Assembly (NCBI GenBank): GCA_017553245.1
Contig: JAFZMT010000085.1
Location: 1 to 12,301 of the forward strand
DNA: 12,301 nucleotides
Source of the DNA: Methanomicrobium sp.
GTDB taxonomy: Archaea; Halobacteriota; Methanomicrobia; Methanomicrobiales; Methanomicrobiaceae
Reading direction: 5' to 3'
The first letter of the stretch is position 1; every line of letters begins with the position of its first letter. Shown in pieces: positions 6,001-12,301 of this stretch. A program made the translations under genes and the position numbers. The notes beneath the pieces were generated by a model that made no database searches, was not told the origin of the DNA, and was given only the letters and a program-made list of their open reading frames with translations.

Positions 6001-6036
6001 AATCTATGATAAATCTGAGATAAAGTCCGGGATAAC
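5990..6036. repeat. 12-bp tandem repeat over the IMPase stop codon
   Basis: ATCTGAGATAAA (5990-6001), ATCTATGATAAA (6002-6013), TCTGAGATAAA (6014-6024) and GTCCGGGATAAC (6025-6036) follow one another. The first contains the natural TAA stop at 5998. In the same frame the following bases give TGA (6007), TAA (6010) and TGA (6016), so termination is repeatedly backed up. The arrangement parallels the end of purN. Confidence 0.8.
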
Positions 6037-6095
6037 GGGGAAAAACACATTAAAAAAGACATTAAATAACACATAAGGAAATTGGGGTGGATAAA

Positions 6096-6920
6096 ATGAA
6101 ATTCGCAATCGTGGCGCGTCCCGACAATGACGAGGCAATATCGCTTGCAAAAAACGTATACGAATACTTAAACGGGCGCGGGCATGAAACCGTCATCGAA
6201 AAGAACACGGCAAACGCCGCGGGGATAACAAACGGCACAATCTCCGACATATCGGGACTGTCCGCCGACATCGCCGTGGTAATCGGCGGCGACGGCACCG
6301 TCCTTCGCACAGTAAGGCAGCTTAAGAAACAGATACCCATAGTCGGCATAAACCGCGGGCATGTCGGATTCCTGACCGAACTTGACCCCGATGAGGCAAA
6401 AAGCCACATCGAACTGATAGAAGAAGGCAGATACGTAATCGAAGAACGCATGCGCCTTCACGTCCTCGTGGACGGCGAATATGCAGGCGACGCCTTAAAC
6501 GAAGCCGTAATCGCCACATCGCGCCCCGCAAAAATCCTCCACTTCATAATCAACATCGACGGCGTCCCCGCCGAAAGATTCAGAGCCGACGGAATAATCG
6601 TCAGCACGCCGACCGGCTCCACAGGCTATGCCATGAGCGCGGGCGGACCCATAGTCGACCCGTGGACCGACAACTTCCTCATAATCCCGCTGGCGCCCTA
6701 CTACCTCTCGTCGCGCCCGCACGTGGTCAGCAGCCGCAGAAACCTCATAGTCGAATTCGACAGCCCCAACCCCGCCGACCTCGTCCTTGACGGTCAGCAC
6801 ATAACCGAACTCTCAAACGGCAGCGAAATCTCCTTCGAAAAGTCCTCCGAGCCCGCACTCTTCGTCAACCTCGGCAAGAACTTCTTTGCCAAGGTCGACA
6901 GCAAACTCAAAAACCTCTGA
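6096..6920 (+). CDS. nadK: NAD kinase
   Basis: This cytoplasmic enzyme phosphorylates NAD+ (or NADH) to NADP(H) with ATP or polyphosphate. Counting from the ATG at 6096, the product has 274 residues. The GGDGT motif (64-68) is the phosphate-binding and catalytic loop, the NE pair at 135-136 (DALNEAVI) contacts NAD ribose, and STPTGSTGY (170-178) followed by SAGGPIV is the second signature. A GTG at 6087 could add three residues, but GGGGTGG (6084-6090) is then better read as the ribosome-binding site for ATG 6096, and MKFAIVARPD is a typical N-terminus. It lies 95 bases after the IMPase-like gene on the same strand, so they may share a transcript and balance the NAD/NADP pools. Confidence 0.95.
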   Translation: MKFAIVARPDNDEAISLAKNVYEYLNGRGHETVIEKNTANAAGITNGTISDISGLSADIAVVIGGDGTVLRTVRQLKKQIPIVGINRGHVGFLTELDPDEAKSHIELIEEGRYVIEERMRLHVLVDGEYAGDALNEAVIATSRPAKILHFIINIDGVPAERFRADGIIVSTPTGSTGYAMSAGGPIVDPWTDNFLIIPLAPYYLSSRPHVVSSRRNLIVEFDSPNPADLVLDGQHITELSNGSEISFEKSSEPALFVNLGKNFFAKVDSKLKNL

Positions 6921-6972
6921 ACCGTCCCCGGACCGCGGCGCCGTGATGATTCACAGCGTTAATCAAGGATTA

Positions 6973-6980
6973 TTTATAAA
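6973..6980 (+). promoter_or_regulatory. TATA box of the ACT-hom unit
   Basis: TTTATAAA within TATTTATAAACAT is an excellent archaeal TATA box, 65 bases before the ACT gene start. A start about 27 nt downstream of its centre gives a leader of roughly 40 nt. I find no convincing riboswitch or attenuator fold in that leader. Confidence 0.7.
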
Positions 6981-7044
6981 CATAATACCAATATAGAAAG
7001 ATTATCAGCTTAGGAATAAAACTCATAGAAAGGTACTGATTGGT

Positions 7045-7584
7045 ATGCAGATATCAATGAAACTTGAAGTAACGGACTCTCCCGGGCAGCTTGTCAAAGC
7101 CCTCAAACCGATCTCTGATCTCGGCGGAAACATCAGATCGGTCATACACGAGAGAGACCCCCTCTCCACCTCGGGGACGCTCGACGTAGAGATTACTTTA
7201 GACATACAAAGACAAAAACTCGAACAGCTCAAGGAAGAACTCAGAAAAAGCGACGTATCCATAGTCAGAATCGATGAAGAGCGCTATCTGGTCAGAAAAT
7301 CCGTCATCCTCATCGGTCACCTCATCCACACCGACATGAGCGACACCGTGGAACAGATAGACGCCACCGGATGCGCGGAAGTAGGCGAACTCTCCATGAT
7401 AATGCCGGCAATCAACGAACCGACATCCGCAAAGATGATACTCAAATCCGACAGCATACAGGGCATAACCGAAGCCATGACAAAGCTCCGCGAGATTGCC
7501 AAAGAGAAAAATCTGCTCATCGTTGAGCCTTTGGGAGGGGAAAGCAGTCCCAACGGCGAGGGGGACATAACATGGACAGACTGA
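7045..7584 (+). CDS. ACT-domain amino-acid-binding regulatory protein
   Basis: The 179-residue protein opens with an ACT domain: LEVTDSPGQLVKALKPISDLGGNIRSVIHER (8-38) has the beta-alpha-beta pattern and the D-x-P-G-x-L turn where amino acids usually bind. A second domain (about 84-165, RKSVILIGHLIHTDMSDTVEQIDATG) is more divergent but looks ACT-like. It has no catalytic domain. Its gene overlaps the homoserine dehydrogenase gene by 13 bases, and that enzyme lacks the C-terminal ACT domain of the longer bacterial forms. The likely role, inferred, is a separate regulatory subunit giving feedback control by threonine or another aspartate-family amino acid. The start follows a weak AAAGGT motif. 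Confidence 0.88.
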   Translation: MQISMKLEVTDSPGQLVKALKPISDLGGNIRSVIHERDPLSTSGTLDVEITLDIQRQKLEQLKEELRKSDVSIVRIDEERYLVRKSVILIGHLIHTDMSDTVEQIDATGCAEVGELSMIMPAINEPTSAKMILKSDSIQGITEAMTKLREIAKEKNLLIVEPLGGESSPNGEGDITWTD

Positions 7585-8567
7585 AGATAGCCATCCTCGG
7601 CTTCGGCTCGGTCGGAAAAGGACTTGCAAAGATAATCGCCGACAAAAACCTCGGCATCATCATAACCGCCATCGCCGACTCCAAAAGCGGAATCATCGAC
7701 AACAAAGGGCTTAACGTCGCAAAAGTCCTTCGCGCGAAGAAGAAGACCGGCATGTGCGGCGAAAGCACAATAACGCCGCAGACGATAATCGAGACCGCCG
7801 AATACGACGTCCTTGTCGAGGTGACGCCGACCAACGCAATCACCGGTCAGCCCGCCCTCGACTACATAAGAGCGGCACTCTCGCGGGGAAAGAGCGTCGT
7901 AACCTCAAACAAAGGTCCCATCGCCCTCGAATTCAGGTCATTGCAGAAGATGGCGGAGGACAACGGCTGCCTCCTCAAATACGAAGCGACGGTCTGCGGC
8001 GCAATCCCGATAATCCACGCCCTCCAGCACGGACTTGCGGGGAACAAAATAAAGAAGATCTACGGCGTGTTCAACGGCACCTGCAACTACATCCTCACAA
8101 GGATGTCGGATGAAAAACTCACATACCAGCAGGCTCTCCTCGAAGCCCGCGAACTCGGTTATGCCGAGAGCGACCCCACATACGACATAAAAGGTATCGA
8201 CGCCGCGATAAAGCTCGTAATCCTTGCAAACACCGTCCTCGGTTTCGACAAAAAGCTCGACGACGTGGAGATAACGGGAATCGACAACATGTCCTCGGAT
8301 GCCATCGGTCTTGCGCTTGAGGACGGCAAGACAATCCGTCTCATAGGCGAGATAGATGCCGAGCGCGAAACTCTCAGCGTTGCGCCCAGAATCCTCTCCA
8401 AGAACCATATCCTCGTCGTAAAGGACACCCTCAACGCCGTTACCGCAAGGACGGATCTGGCGGGGGACGTGACCTTAATCGGAAAGGGTGCGGGGTCTTC
8501 CGAGACCGCGAGCGCGATAATCTCCGACCTGCTCTACATACGGGATTATTATGGCAGGCGTAATTGA
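7572..8567 (+). CDS. hom: Homoserine dehydrogenase (no ACT domain)
   Basis: This enzyme reduces aspartate semialdehyde to homoserine with NAD(P)H, the branch point to threonine and methionine. The 331-residue protein has the Rossmann glycine motif GFGSVGKG (10-17), the SNKGP motif (112-116) and ATVCGAIPII (139-148). The substrate-site motif GYAESDPTYDIKGIDAAIK (196-214) carries E199, D210 and K214, matching the yeast residues E208, D219 and catalytic K223. GKGAGSSETASAI closes the nucleotide domain near the C-terminus. Its length and ending show that the ACT domain of about 100 residues found in many bacterial enzymes is absent; the overlapping upstream gene supplies one. The 3' end overlaps the next gene by 17 bases, so three genes are probably co-translated. 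Confidence 0.95.
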   Translation: MDRLKIAILGFGSVGKGLAKIIADKNLGIIITAIADSKSGIIDNKGLNVAKVLRAKKKTGMCGESTITPQTIIETAEYDVLVEVTPTNAITGQPALDYIRAALSRGKSVVTSNKGPIALEFRSLQKMAEDNGCLLKYEATVCGAIPIIHALQHGLAGNKIKKIYGVFNGTCNYILTRMSDEKLTYQQALLEARELGYAESDPTYDIKGIDAAIKLVILANTVLGFDKKLDDVEITGIDNMSSDAIGLALEDGKTIRLIGEIDAERETLSVAPRILSKNHILVVKDTLNAVTARTDLAGDVTLIGKGAGSSETASAIISDLLYIRDYYGRRN

Positions 8568-9729
8568 AAAGCGGCGCGAACTTCTCGATTTAATGAGGGA
8601 ATGCACCCTCAAAAACGGCTTTTTTACTGTTCACGACATCGAGTGCGTGAAGAACATTCCGCGCAGCACAATCCAGGACTGGATCAACCGCCTCATGGAC
8701 GAAAAGTGCGTCCTCTTAAAGGAAGAAAAACGCGGCAGAACACCTGCGAAATACATGGCAAGGAGCGTAATGCTTCAGAGTTCATGCAAGAGAATCTTTA
8801 CGACCGTCGACGCCGACCGCGTTGCAATCTACCACGAGTGCCGCAGTGCGGGCTGTGCGGCTTTCTGCACCTATCACCATTCCCTGGCAAAGGGGGCTGT
8901 CTTCGGCGAGCATCGCGAAGGCATGTTTCTTATAGAGTATGCGACTTTGAGCAACGGCGGCGGTGACGGCAGCGGCGACAAAATCGGCAAAAATAAGCCC
9001 GATGCCGTTGAAATCGGTTCATTCCCGCTATCTGCCGTGGGTATCTCCGCCGTAAGACGCGAAGGCGACATGATCGTCCAGCAGATCCGCTGCTTCGGAG
9101 GACCCGCCTATTCGCTGACCGAGATGATGAAGACCGCCGAAGGTGTCGGCGAAATAAGAATCTGCGGCTCGGATTCCCGCGGAATCGTCACGGGCGAGAT
9201 TCTGACGCGGGCGATGAAGCACCTCGTCATCGGCATCGACGATACCGACTCGAAGGACGGCGGCGCCACATTCGCGCTCGCTCTCGGACTCCTTCAGTAT
9301 CTGGGGAAGATGAACGGCGTTATCCCGATATCGCACCGCGTCGTCATGTTAAATCCCGCGCTGGAGTGCACTGCCGGAAATTCGTGCAGTTTCATCGAGC
9401 TTGCCGTCCTCCCCGAAGTTGCGGACGAAGTAAAGGAGCTTGCCGCCAGATTCGTCGAGGACGAATCCCTCTCCGACAACTGGGGCATCGCCGTCAAAGA
9501 AGGTTTCGTAATCTCGGAGCAGCTCCGCGATTTCGGATTTTCGGCGCGAAAACGCCTCATCACCGACGGCGAACTTGCGGACGTAACGCAAAAGGAAAAG
9601 CTCTTCGTCCGCGGCAAAAAAGGCGTATTCGGTGCGGTTGCCGCCGTATCGTTCTGCGGAATGCCCACCCGCATCCTGCTCTGCCCCGCCGTCACCTCGC
9701 CGCAGGGGGATGTAAGAGGTAATATGTAA
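8551..9729 (+). CDS. HTH protein with TiaS-like IDDTDS domain, possible methanogenesis marker 11 relative
   Basis: The 392-residue product has three parts. Residues about 25-62 look like a winged helix-turn-helix (TVHDIECVKNIPRSTIQDWINRL with a basic wing). Residues 80-220 contain C97-x4-C102-x3-C106 and H109-H110, a possible metal site, plus a Gly/Asp/Lys-rich low-complexity stretch (135-150). From about 224, HLVIGIDDTDSKDGGATFAL resembles the start of TiaS, the enzyme that adds agmatine to C34 of tRNA-Ile2; the C-terminal part is well conserved in character. I recall a methanogen-specific family (methanogenesis marker protein 11) with a similar domain, but cannot confirm membership. A function in amino-acid regulation, tRNA modification or methanogenesis is open. 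The gene overlaps hom by 17 bases, which ties its expression to that pathway. Confidence 0.6.
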   Translation: MAGVIEKRRELLDLMRECTLKNGFFTVHDIECVKNIPRSTIQDWINRLMDEKCVLLKEEKRGRTPAKYMARSVMLQSSCKRIFTTVDADRVAIYHECRSAGCAAFCTYHHSLAKGAVFGEHREGMFLIEYATLSNGGGDGSGDKIGKNKPDAVEIGSFPLSAVGISAVRREGDMIVQQIRCFGGPAYSLTEMMKTAEGVGEIRICGSDSRGIVTGEILTRAMKHLVIGIDDTDSKDGGATFALALGLLQYLGKMNGVIPISHRVVMLNPALECTAGNSCSFIELAVLPEVADEVKELAARFVEDESLSDNWGIAVKEGFVISEQLRDFGFSARKRLITDGELADVTQKEKLFVRGKKGVFGAVAAVSFCGMPTRILLCPAVTSPQGDVRGNM

Positions 9730-9768
9730 GATAACCCATATCGCCCGTTAAATTGCGCCCGCGACCTG

Positions 9769-9792
9769 TATCACGACTTTTATCACAACTTT
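9769..9792. repeat. 12-bp tandem repeat, two copies
   Basis: TATCACGACTTT is followed by TATCACAACTTT, with one mismatch, in the 132-base gap before the acyltransferase-like gene. This is the cleanest two-copy example after the one at purN. Confidence 0.75.
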
Positions 9793-9830
9793 ACGCGTTT
9801 TGCATCATATTCGCCGTTCATAACATCATC

Positions 9831-9838
9831 TATAATAT
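9831..9838 (+). promoter_or_regulatory. TATA box of the acyltransferase-like gene
   Basis: TATAATAT ends 23 bases before the ATG at 9862. With a start about 27 nt after its centre, the transcript would begin at or next to the ATG, which suggests a leaderless or nearly leaderless mRNA. A weak GAAAG lies just before the start. Confidence 0.5.
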
Positions 9839-9861
9839 CGGAGAACACAAAGATAGAAAGC

Positions 9862-11406
9862 ATGACGCCCGATAATGATGAAATCGCGAAGGTCAGCGCC
9901 CCTTTATTTGACAGCGTCAATGTCTGGTTCGAGAAAATATACGAACCCACCATGTTTTACATGCTCCGTTTTGACGGCAGACTCGATGAAAAACTCCTCA
10001 AGAAAGCCGTTCATCTGACAATTAACGCCGATCCTTACCTCTCCTCCCGCTATGCCGAGACCGAAGACGATGCCTTCTGGGAGAGGATGCCCCAATCCTC
10101 GTTCAAGCCGTATTTTACGGTTCAAAGCTACCGTAACGGTCTGTCTGATATCTTTGAGAACCCTCCCAAGCCCCTTGATGTCAGGAGCGCCCCGCAGCTG
10201 AGGCTTGATTTATACAGGTATGATGACGCGGACGCAGGTAACGAAGAAAACGCGGTAAATGTCGTAAATACCGGGAATGCCGCAAGCCCGCAAAATGGCG
10301 CGGAGTCACGCGGCGATATCCTTGTATTTGTCGGGCATCACGGATTTGCGGACGCACACGGCATTATCTCCATGGGATCCGCCGTGATGGACACCTATAT
10401 CCGGCTCGCAAAAGACCCCGATTACGTCCCGAAATATCGCGGTTTGTATCCGCGGGACACAAAATCCCTCATCGAACGCTTCTCGAAAGAAGAGCGCGAA
10501 GAAGCCATGAAAACCGCGGTTCTGGACTTCAAGCCGAACTGGTCGTTTGTCCGCGGCGACGTAAACCGCGATAAAGCATTCGACTACACAAAGGAATACC
10601 CCCGCGGCGGAGGGCGTTTTTCGGTCCGCACAATCTCTCCAGAAAATTTCGCGAAGATAAAGGCGTTCGGCAAACGCAACGGCGCCACAATCAACGACCT
10701 CATCATCTGCTCGTATCTGATATCCCTTCTTAAGTCCTGCAAATGCACTTCCGACAAAGAATCGCCCAAGAGTGTGCTCACCGCCGGCGATCTGAGAAGA
10801 TACTACGGGCGCGACACCGATAACCCCATGAACCTCGCGATAGCCTTCGACGTCACCGCCGTCTGCGACGAAAACACCCCCGTAAAAGCCATTCTCCCCG
10901 AGATAACGGCGAGGATGAACGGTATCAAGAACGGCGTCATGGGTCTGGGTTTCCTCAGCGCCGTTGAGCAAATCCGCGAAACGGGACTTAAGGCAGTCCG
11001 CGATCTCTATAATACCTCATTTGACGAAGGGCTATCGAAAAGCACGAGCAACCCCGTATTCTCGAATATCGGCATACTCGACACCCGCGTTTACGACACC
11101 GTCCCCGCAGGCGGCGTTTCGGTCGGCAGTTCGGGCGGAAATCCGTGCGAATGCGGCGGCACAGGCGAATCACGCGAACCCCGCGGAGAACTCAGACTTG
11201 TCGACGCCCTCTTCATGCCGGTAATCTCCCATGCCCCGGGAATCTCGGTAATAGCCTCGACATATAAGGACAGTCAGAATAACGTTCGCCTCACCCTTAT
11301 CAGCGGATACGAAGCCGCAAACACCGACCGCGGACGTGTTGACGCCCTCCTCAAAGACATCGAGGAAAGGCTCATCCGCGAAGCCGAAGTGGAGCAAATC
11401 GAATAA
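9862..11406 (+). CDS. Condensation/alcohol-acetyltransferase-like CoA-dependent acyltransferase
   Basis: The 514-residue protein carries HHGFADAHG (159-167), matching the HHxxxD catalytic motif of the chloramphenicol-acetyltransferase-like superfamily (condensation domains, alcohol acetyltransferases, PapA-type and wax-ester synthases). H160 would be the base and D164 structural. Residue 165 is Ala where many members have Gly. DLRRYYG (310-316) followed by NPMNLAIAFDV fits the second half of the fold. NVWFEKIYEPTMFYMLRFDGRLDEKLLKKAV (20-50) is a typical N-terminal strand-helix. Two low-complexity inserts, at about 122-150 (AVNVVNTGN) and a Gly-rich one at about 416-438, look like loop expansions. 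No carrier-protein or adenylation domain is near, so a peptide-synthetase role is unlikely. Acyl donor and acceptor are unknown. Its codon use is less strictly C-ending than that of the earlier genes. Confidence 0.75.
   Translation: MTPDNDEIAKVSAPLFDSVNVWFEKIYEPTMFYMLRFDGRLDEKLLKKAVHLTINADPYLSSRYAETEDDAFWERMPQSSFKPYFTVQSYRNGLSDIFENPPKPLDVRSAPQLRLDLYRYDDADAGNEENAVNVVNTGNAASPQNGAESRGDILVFVGHHGFADAHGIISMGSAVMDTYIRLAKDPDYVPKYRGLYPRDTKSLIERFSKEEREEAMKTAVLDFKPNWSFVRGDVNRDKAFDYTKEYPRGGGRFSVRTISPENFAKIKAFGKRNGATINDLIICSYLISLLKSCKCTSDKESPKSVLTAGDLRRYYGRDTDNPMNLAIAFDVTAVCDENTPVKAILPEITARMNGIKNGVMGLGFLSAVEQIRETGLKAVRDLYNTSFDEGLSKSTSNPVFSNIGILDTRVYDTVPAGGVSVGSSGGNPCECGGTGESREPRGELRLVDALFMPVISHAPGISVIASTYKDSQNNVRLTLISGYEAANTDRGRVDALLKDIEERLIREAEVEQIE
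10252..10278. repeat. 9-bp tandem repeat inside the acyltransferase gene
   Basis: GCGGTAAAT, GTCGTAAAT and ACCGGGAAT are three adjacent 9-mers coding AVN, VVN and TGN (residues 131-139), with a fourth, more diverged unit (GCCGCAAGC). They fall within a low-complexity insert just before the HHxxxD motif, so they probably mark an expanded surface loop. Confidence 0.6.
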
Positions 11407-11411
11407 ATTCG

Positions 11412-11418
11412 TTTTTTT
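11412..11418 (+). terminator. T7 tract after the acyltransferase-like gene
   Basis: Seven T begin six bases after the TAA stop. Its position suits an archaeal U-tract terminator and separates this gene from the HEAT-repeat gene, which has its own TATA element. Confidence 0.55.
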
Positions 11419-11467
11419 CGACTGATTAAATGCGGGACATTAACCGCGTTTATCACGATACATACAC

Positions 11468-11477
11468 TATTAAAAGG
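11468..11477 (+). promoter_or_regulatory. TATA-like element of the HEAT-repeat gene
   Basis: TATTAAAAGG lies 20-29 bases before ATG 11497, predicting a transcript starting at about that ATG (leaderless). A transcript starting there could not include the TTG at 11488, which supports the later start. A small inverted repeat, GCGG/CCGC with an eight-base loop (11432-11447), lies just upstream and might be an operator. Confidence 0.45.
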
Positions 11478-11496
11478 CTATGACAGATTGTATATC

Positions 11497-11979
11497 ATGT
11501 GTACCGACAGTCAGATCAATGAATATATAGCGCAGCTGAGCGACGCGGATAAATCGGTCAGGAACGAAGCGGCGATAGCGCTCTCAAAATGCGGCAGAAA
11601 AGCCGTATTTCCGATGATAACCCTCCTCGACTCAAAGGAGTGGGTAATCCGCTATCGCGCCGCCGAAGTCCTGGGACTCATAGGTGACGAGACCGCAATC
11701 ATCCACCTCACAAAACTCCTGACCGACGAAAAAGACCATGTCCGCTACATGGCGGCAAAAAGCCTCGGATACTTCAAGAAGAAGGAACTTGCCCTTTCGC
11801 TAATCCGAATGCTCTCCGACGAAAACGAGTATGTAAGGCGCATATCCGCGGTATCGCTGGGCAACATAGGCGGCAGAACGGCTTACATGGCGCTGGTCAA
11901 AGCCGCCGAATCCGAGACCGAGGAACGTGCAAAGGCGGCAATGACCGATGCAATCGCCAGAATAGAACCCGCTCTGTGA
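11497..11979 (+). CDS. HEAT-repeat (PBS-lyase-like) protein
   Basis: The product of 160 residues from ATG 11497 consists almost entirely of about five HEAT-like repeats of about 31 residues. The conserved VR/IR-x2-AA pattern recurs at R22, R52, R83 and R114, each followed by an A-x-x-LG or SLG and often IG(D). Such alpha-solenoids are protein-binding scaffolds, common in methanogens and cyanobacteria; no enzymatic residue set is present, so lyase activity should not be assumed. No signal peptide or membrane segment is visible. A TTG at 11488 could extend the frame by three residues, but promoter spacing argues against it. The partner protein is unknown. Confidence 0.87.
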   Translation: MCTDSQINEYIAQLSDADKSVRNEAAIALSKCGRKAVFPMITLLDSKEWVIRYRAAEVLGLIGDETAIIHLTKLLTDEKDHVRYMAAKSLGYFKKKELALSLIRMLSDENEYVRRISAVSLGNIGGRTAYMALVKAAESETEERAKAAMTDAIARIEPAL

Positions 11980-12183
11980 AAATCGGAAACGCCGCAATCA
12001 AAATTCAGATATTCAATACATCAAAATTCATAATTCCAAATTCAAAAAATCAATAAAAAAATATTCAATATTCGGTTTAATTCAATATCCATCCGATATC
12101 CAATCCGATATCAAATCCGATATCCGATTCAATGCAAATCCATTTTTCGGGTTCTTCCGCAAACCCCTATCCGTAAACCCGAC
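11980..12183. other. AT-rich intergenic region between convergent HEAT and surE genes
   Basis: The gap is strongly AT-rich and internally repetitive: ATTCAATA-like words recur (from about 12006 to 12088), then the 12-bp repeat at 12091-12126. A run of seven A at about 12055-12061 is a T tract on the minus strand and could end surE transcripts. No gene is evident. Confidence 0.6.
12091..12126. repeat. 12-bp tandem repeat, three copies
   Basis: ATCCGATATCCA, ATCCGATATCAA and ATCCGATATCCG follow in perfect phase; the first ten bases are identical in all three. Each unit contains the palindrome GATATC. The third degenerate copy at the purN end (AAATCCGATATT) resembles this unit. Confidence 0.88.
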
Positions 12184-12301
12184 TTATTTTATCAAATCCT
12201 TTACGCCCGCAATCGACTTATACGACGTCATATCAAGCGTAAGCGGCGTAATCGAGATATTGCCGTGGTAGAGCGCATAGGTATCCGTGCCCTCCGGCGC
12301 C
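12184..12301 (-). CDS. surE: 5'/3'-nucleotidase SurE (C-terminal end only)
   Basis: Only the last 38 full codons plus the stop lie in the window; the gene begins beyond base 12301. The minus-strand text contains [22 protein letters not shown], which matches the C-terminal EGTDxxA...G(Y/N)(V/I)SITPL signature of SurE. It ends in [11 protein letters not shown]. SurE proteins are metal-dependent phosphatases that dephosphorylate nucleoside monophosphates. The metal ligands sit in the missing N-terminal part, so activity cannot be judged here. Confidence 0.9.
   Translation of the reverse strand, partial: APEGTDTYALYHGNISITPLTLDMTSYKSIAGVKDLIK

Noticed and set aside
6087..6095. GTG start for NAD kinase at 6087
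   Set aside because: It overlaps the best ribosome-binding site (GGGGTGG) for ATG 6096, and the ATG form gives the usual N-terminus of the family.
6932..6950. GC-rich inverted repeat after nadK as a terminator
   Set aside because: The palindromic bases (around CCGCGG and GGCGCC) do not make a long stem and no T tract follows.
6981..7044. Riboswitch or attenuator before the ACT-hom genes
   Set aside because: The leader is only about 40 nt, and I find no stable alternative hairpins or threonine/methionine-rich leader peptide.
10306..10971. A 221-codon minus-strand open frame inside the acyltransferase-like gene
   Set aside because: Same cause: GC-rich codon bias of the real gene. The translation shows no family motif and it has no promoter of its own.
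12091..12126. Short CRISPR array
   Set aside because: Units are 12 bp and contiguous with no spacers; there are no cas genes in the window.

Overview
The window looks like chromosomal DNA of a methanogenic euryarchaeon, most likely Methanomicrobiales or a close relative. Archaeal marks are direct: an aIF5A with the hypusine loop, the archaeal/eukaryal RNase P subunit Rpp21, a CAT-anticodon tRNA split by a bulge-helix-bulge intron at position 37/38, and TATA-type promoters 25-30 nt before the expected transcript starts. The methanogen assignment is an inference, from the neighbouring inositol-monophosphatase-like and NAD kinase genes (fused in Methanocaldococcus), the stand-alone ACT gene beside homoserine dehydrogenase, and a protein resembling a methanogenesis marker family. 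I see no insertion sequence, phage gene, CRISPR array or obvious island; most genes are housekeeping genes.

Layout. Positions 1-1218 hold the 3' part of a CNNM/CorC-type membrane protein with a CBS pair. Next are purN (1345-1950), then an overlapping RNA-metabolism pair: rnp4 (2111-2485) and a CRM/YhbY-domain protein with a long disordered tail (2475-3260). The intron-containing tRNA (3377-3491) follows, with its own promoter and terminator, then a HAD phosphatase (3786-4472) with a TATA box enclosed by an inverted repeat. aIF5A (4758-5144, minus) diverges from an IMPase-like phosphatase (5224-6000), which is followed by NAD kinase (6096-6920).

Positions 7045-9729 form a tightly overlapping three-gene unit: a double-ACT regulatory protein, a homoserine dehydrogenase lacking its own ACT domain, and an HTH protein with a TiaS-like IDDTDS domain. 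The first two plausibly make a threonine/methionine branch enzyme with a separate regulatory subunit. The third is the least understood gene here. After it come a condensation/acyltransferase-like protein (9862-11406), a small HEAT-repeat protein (11497-11979) and the 3' end of surE on the minus strand (12184-12301).

The most unusual feature is not a gene. Most intergenic gaps, and some disordered coding stretches, carry short degenerate tandem repeats with a period of 12 bp (sometimes 9 bp). The repeat sequence differs at each site but the period recurs. At two gene ends the repeats carry extra in-frame stop codons. This suggests a genome-wide slippage or expansion process rather than a dispersed element.
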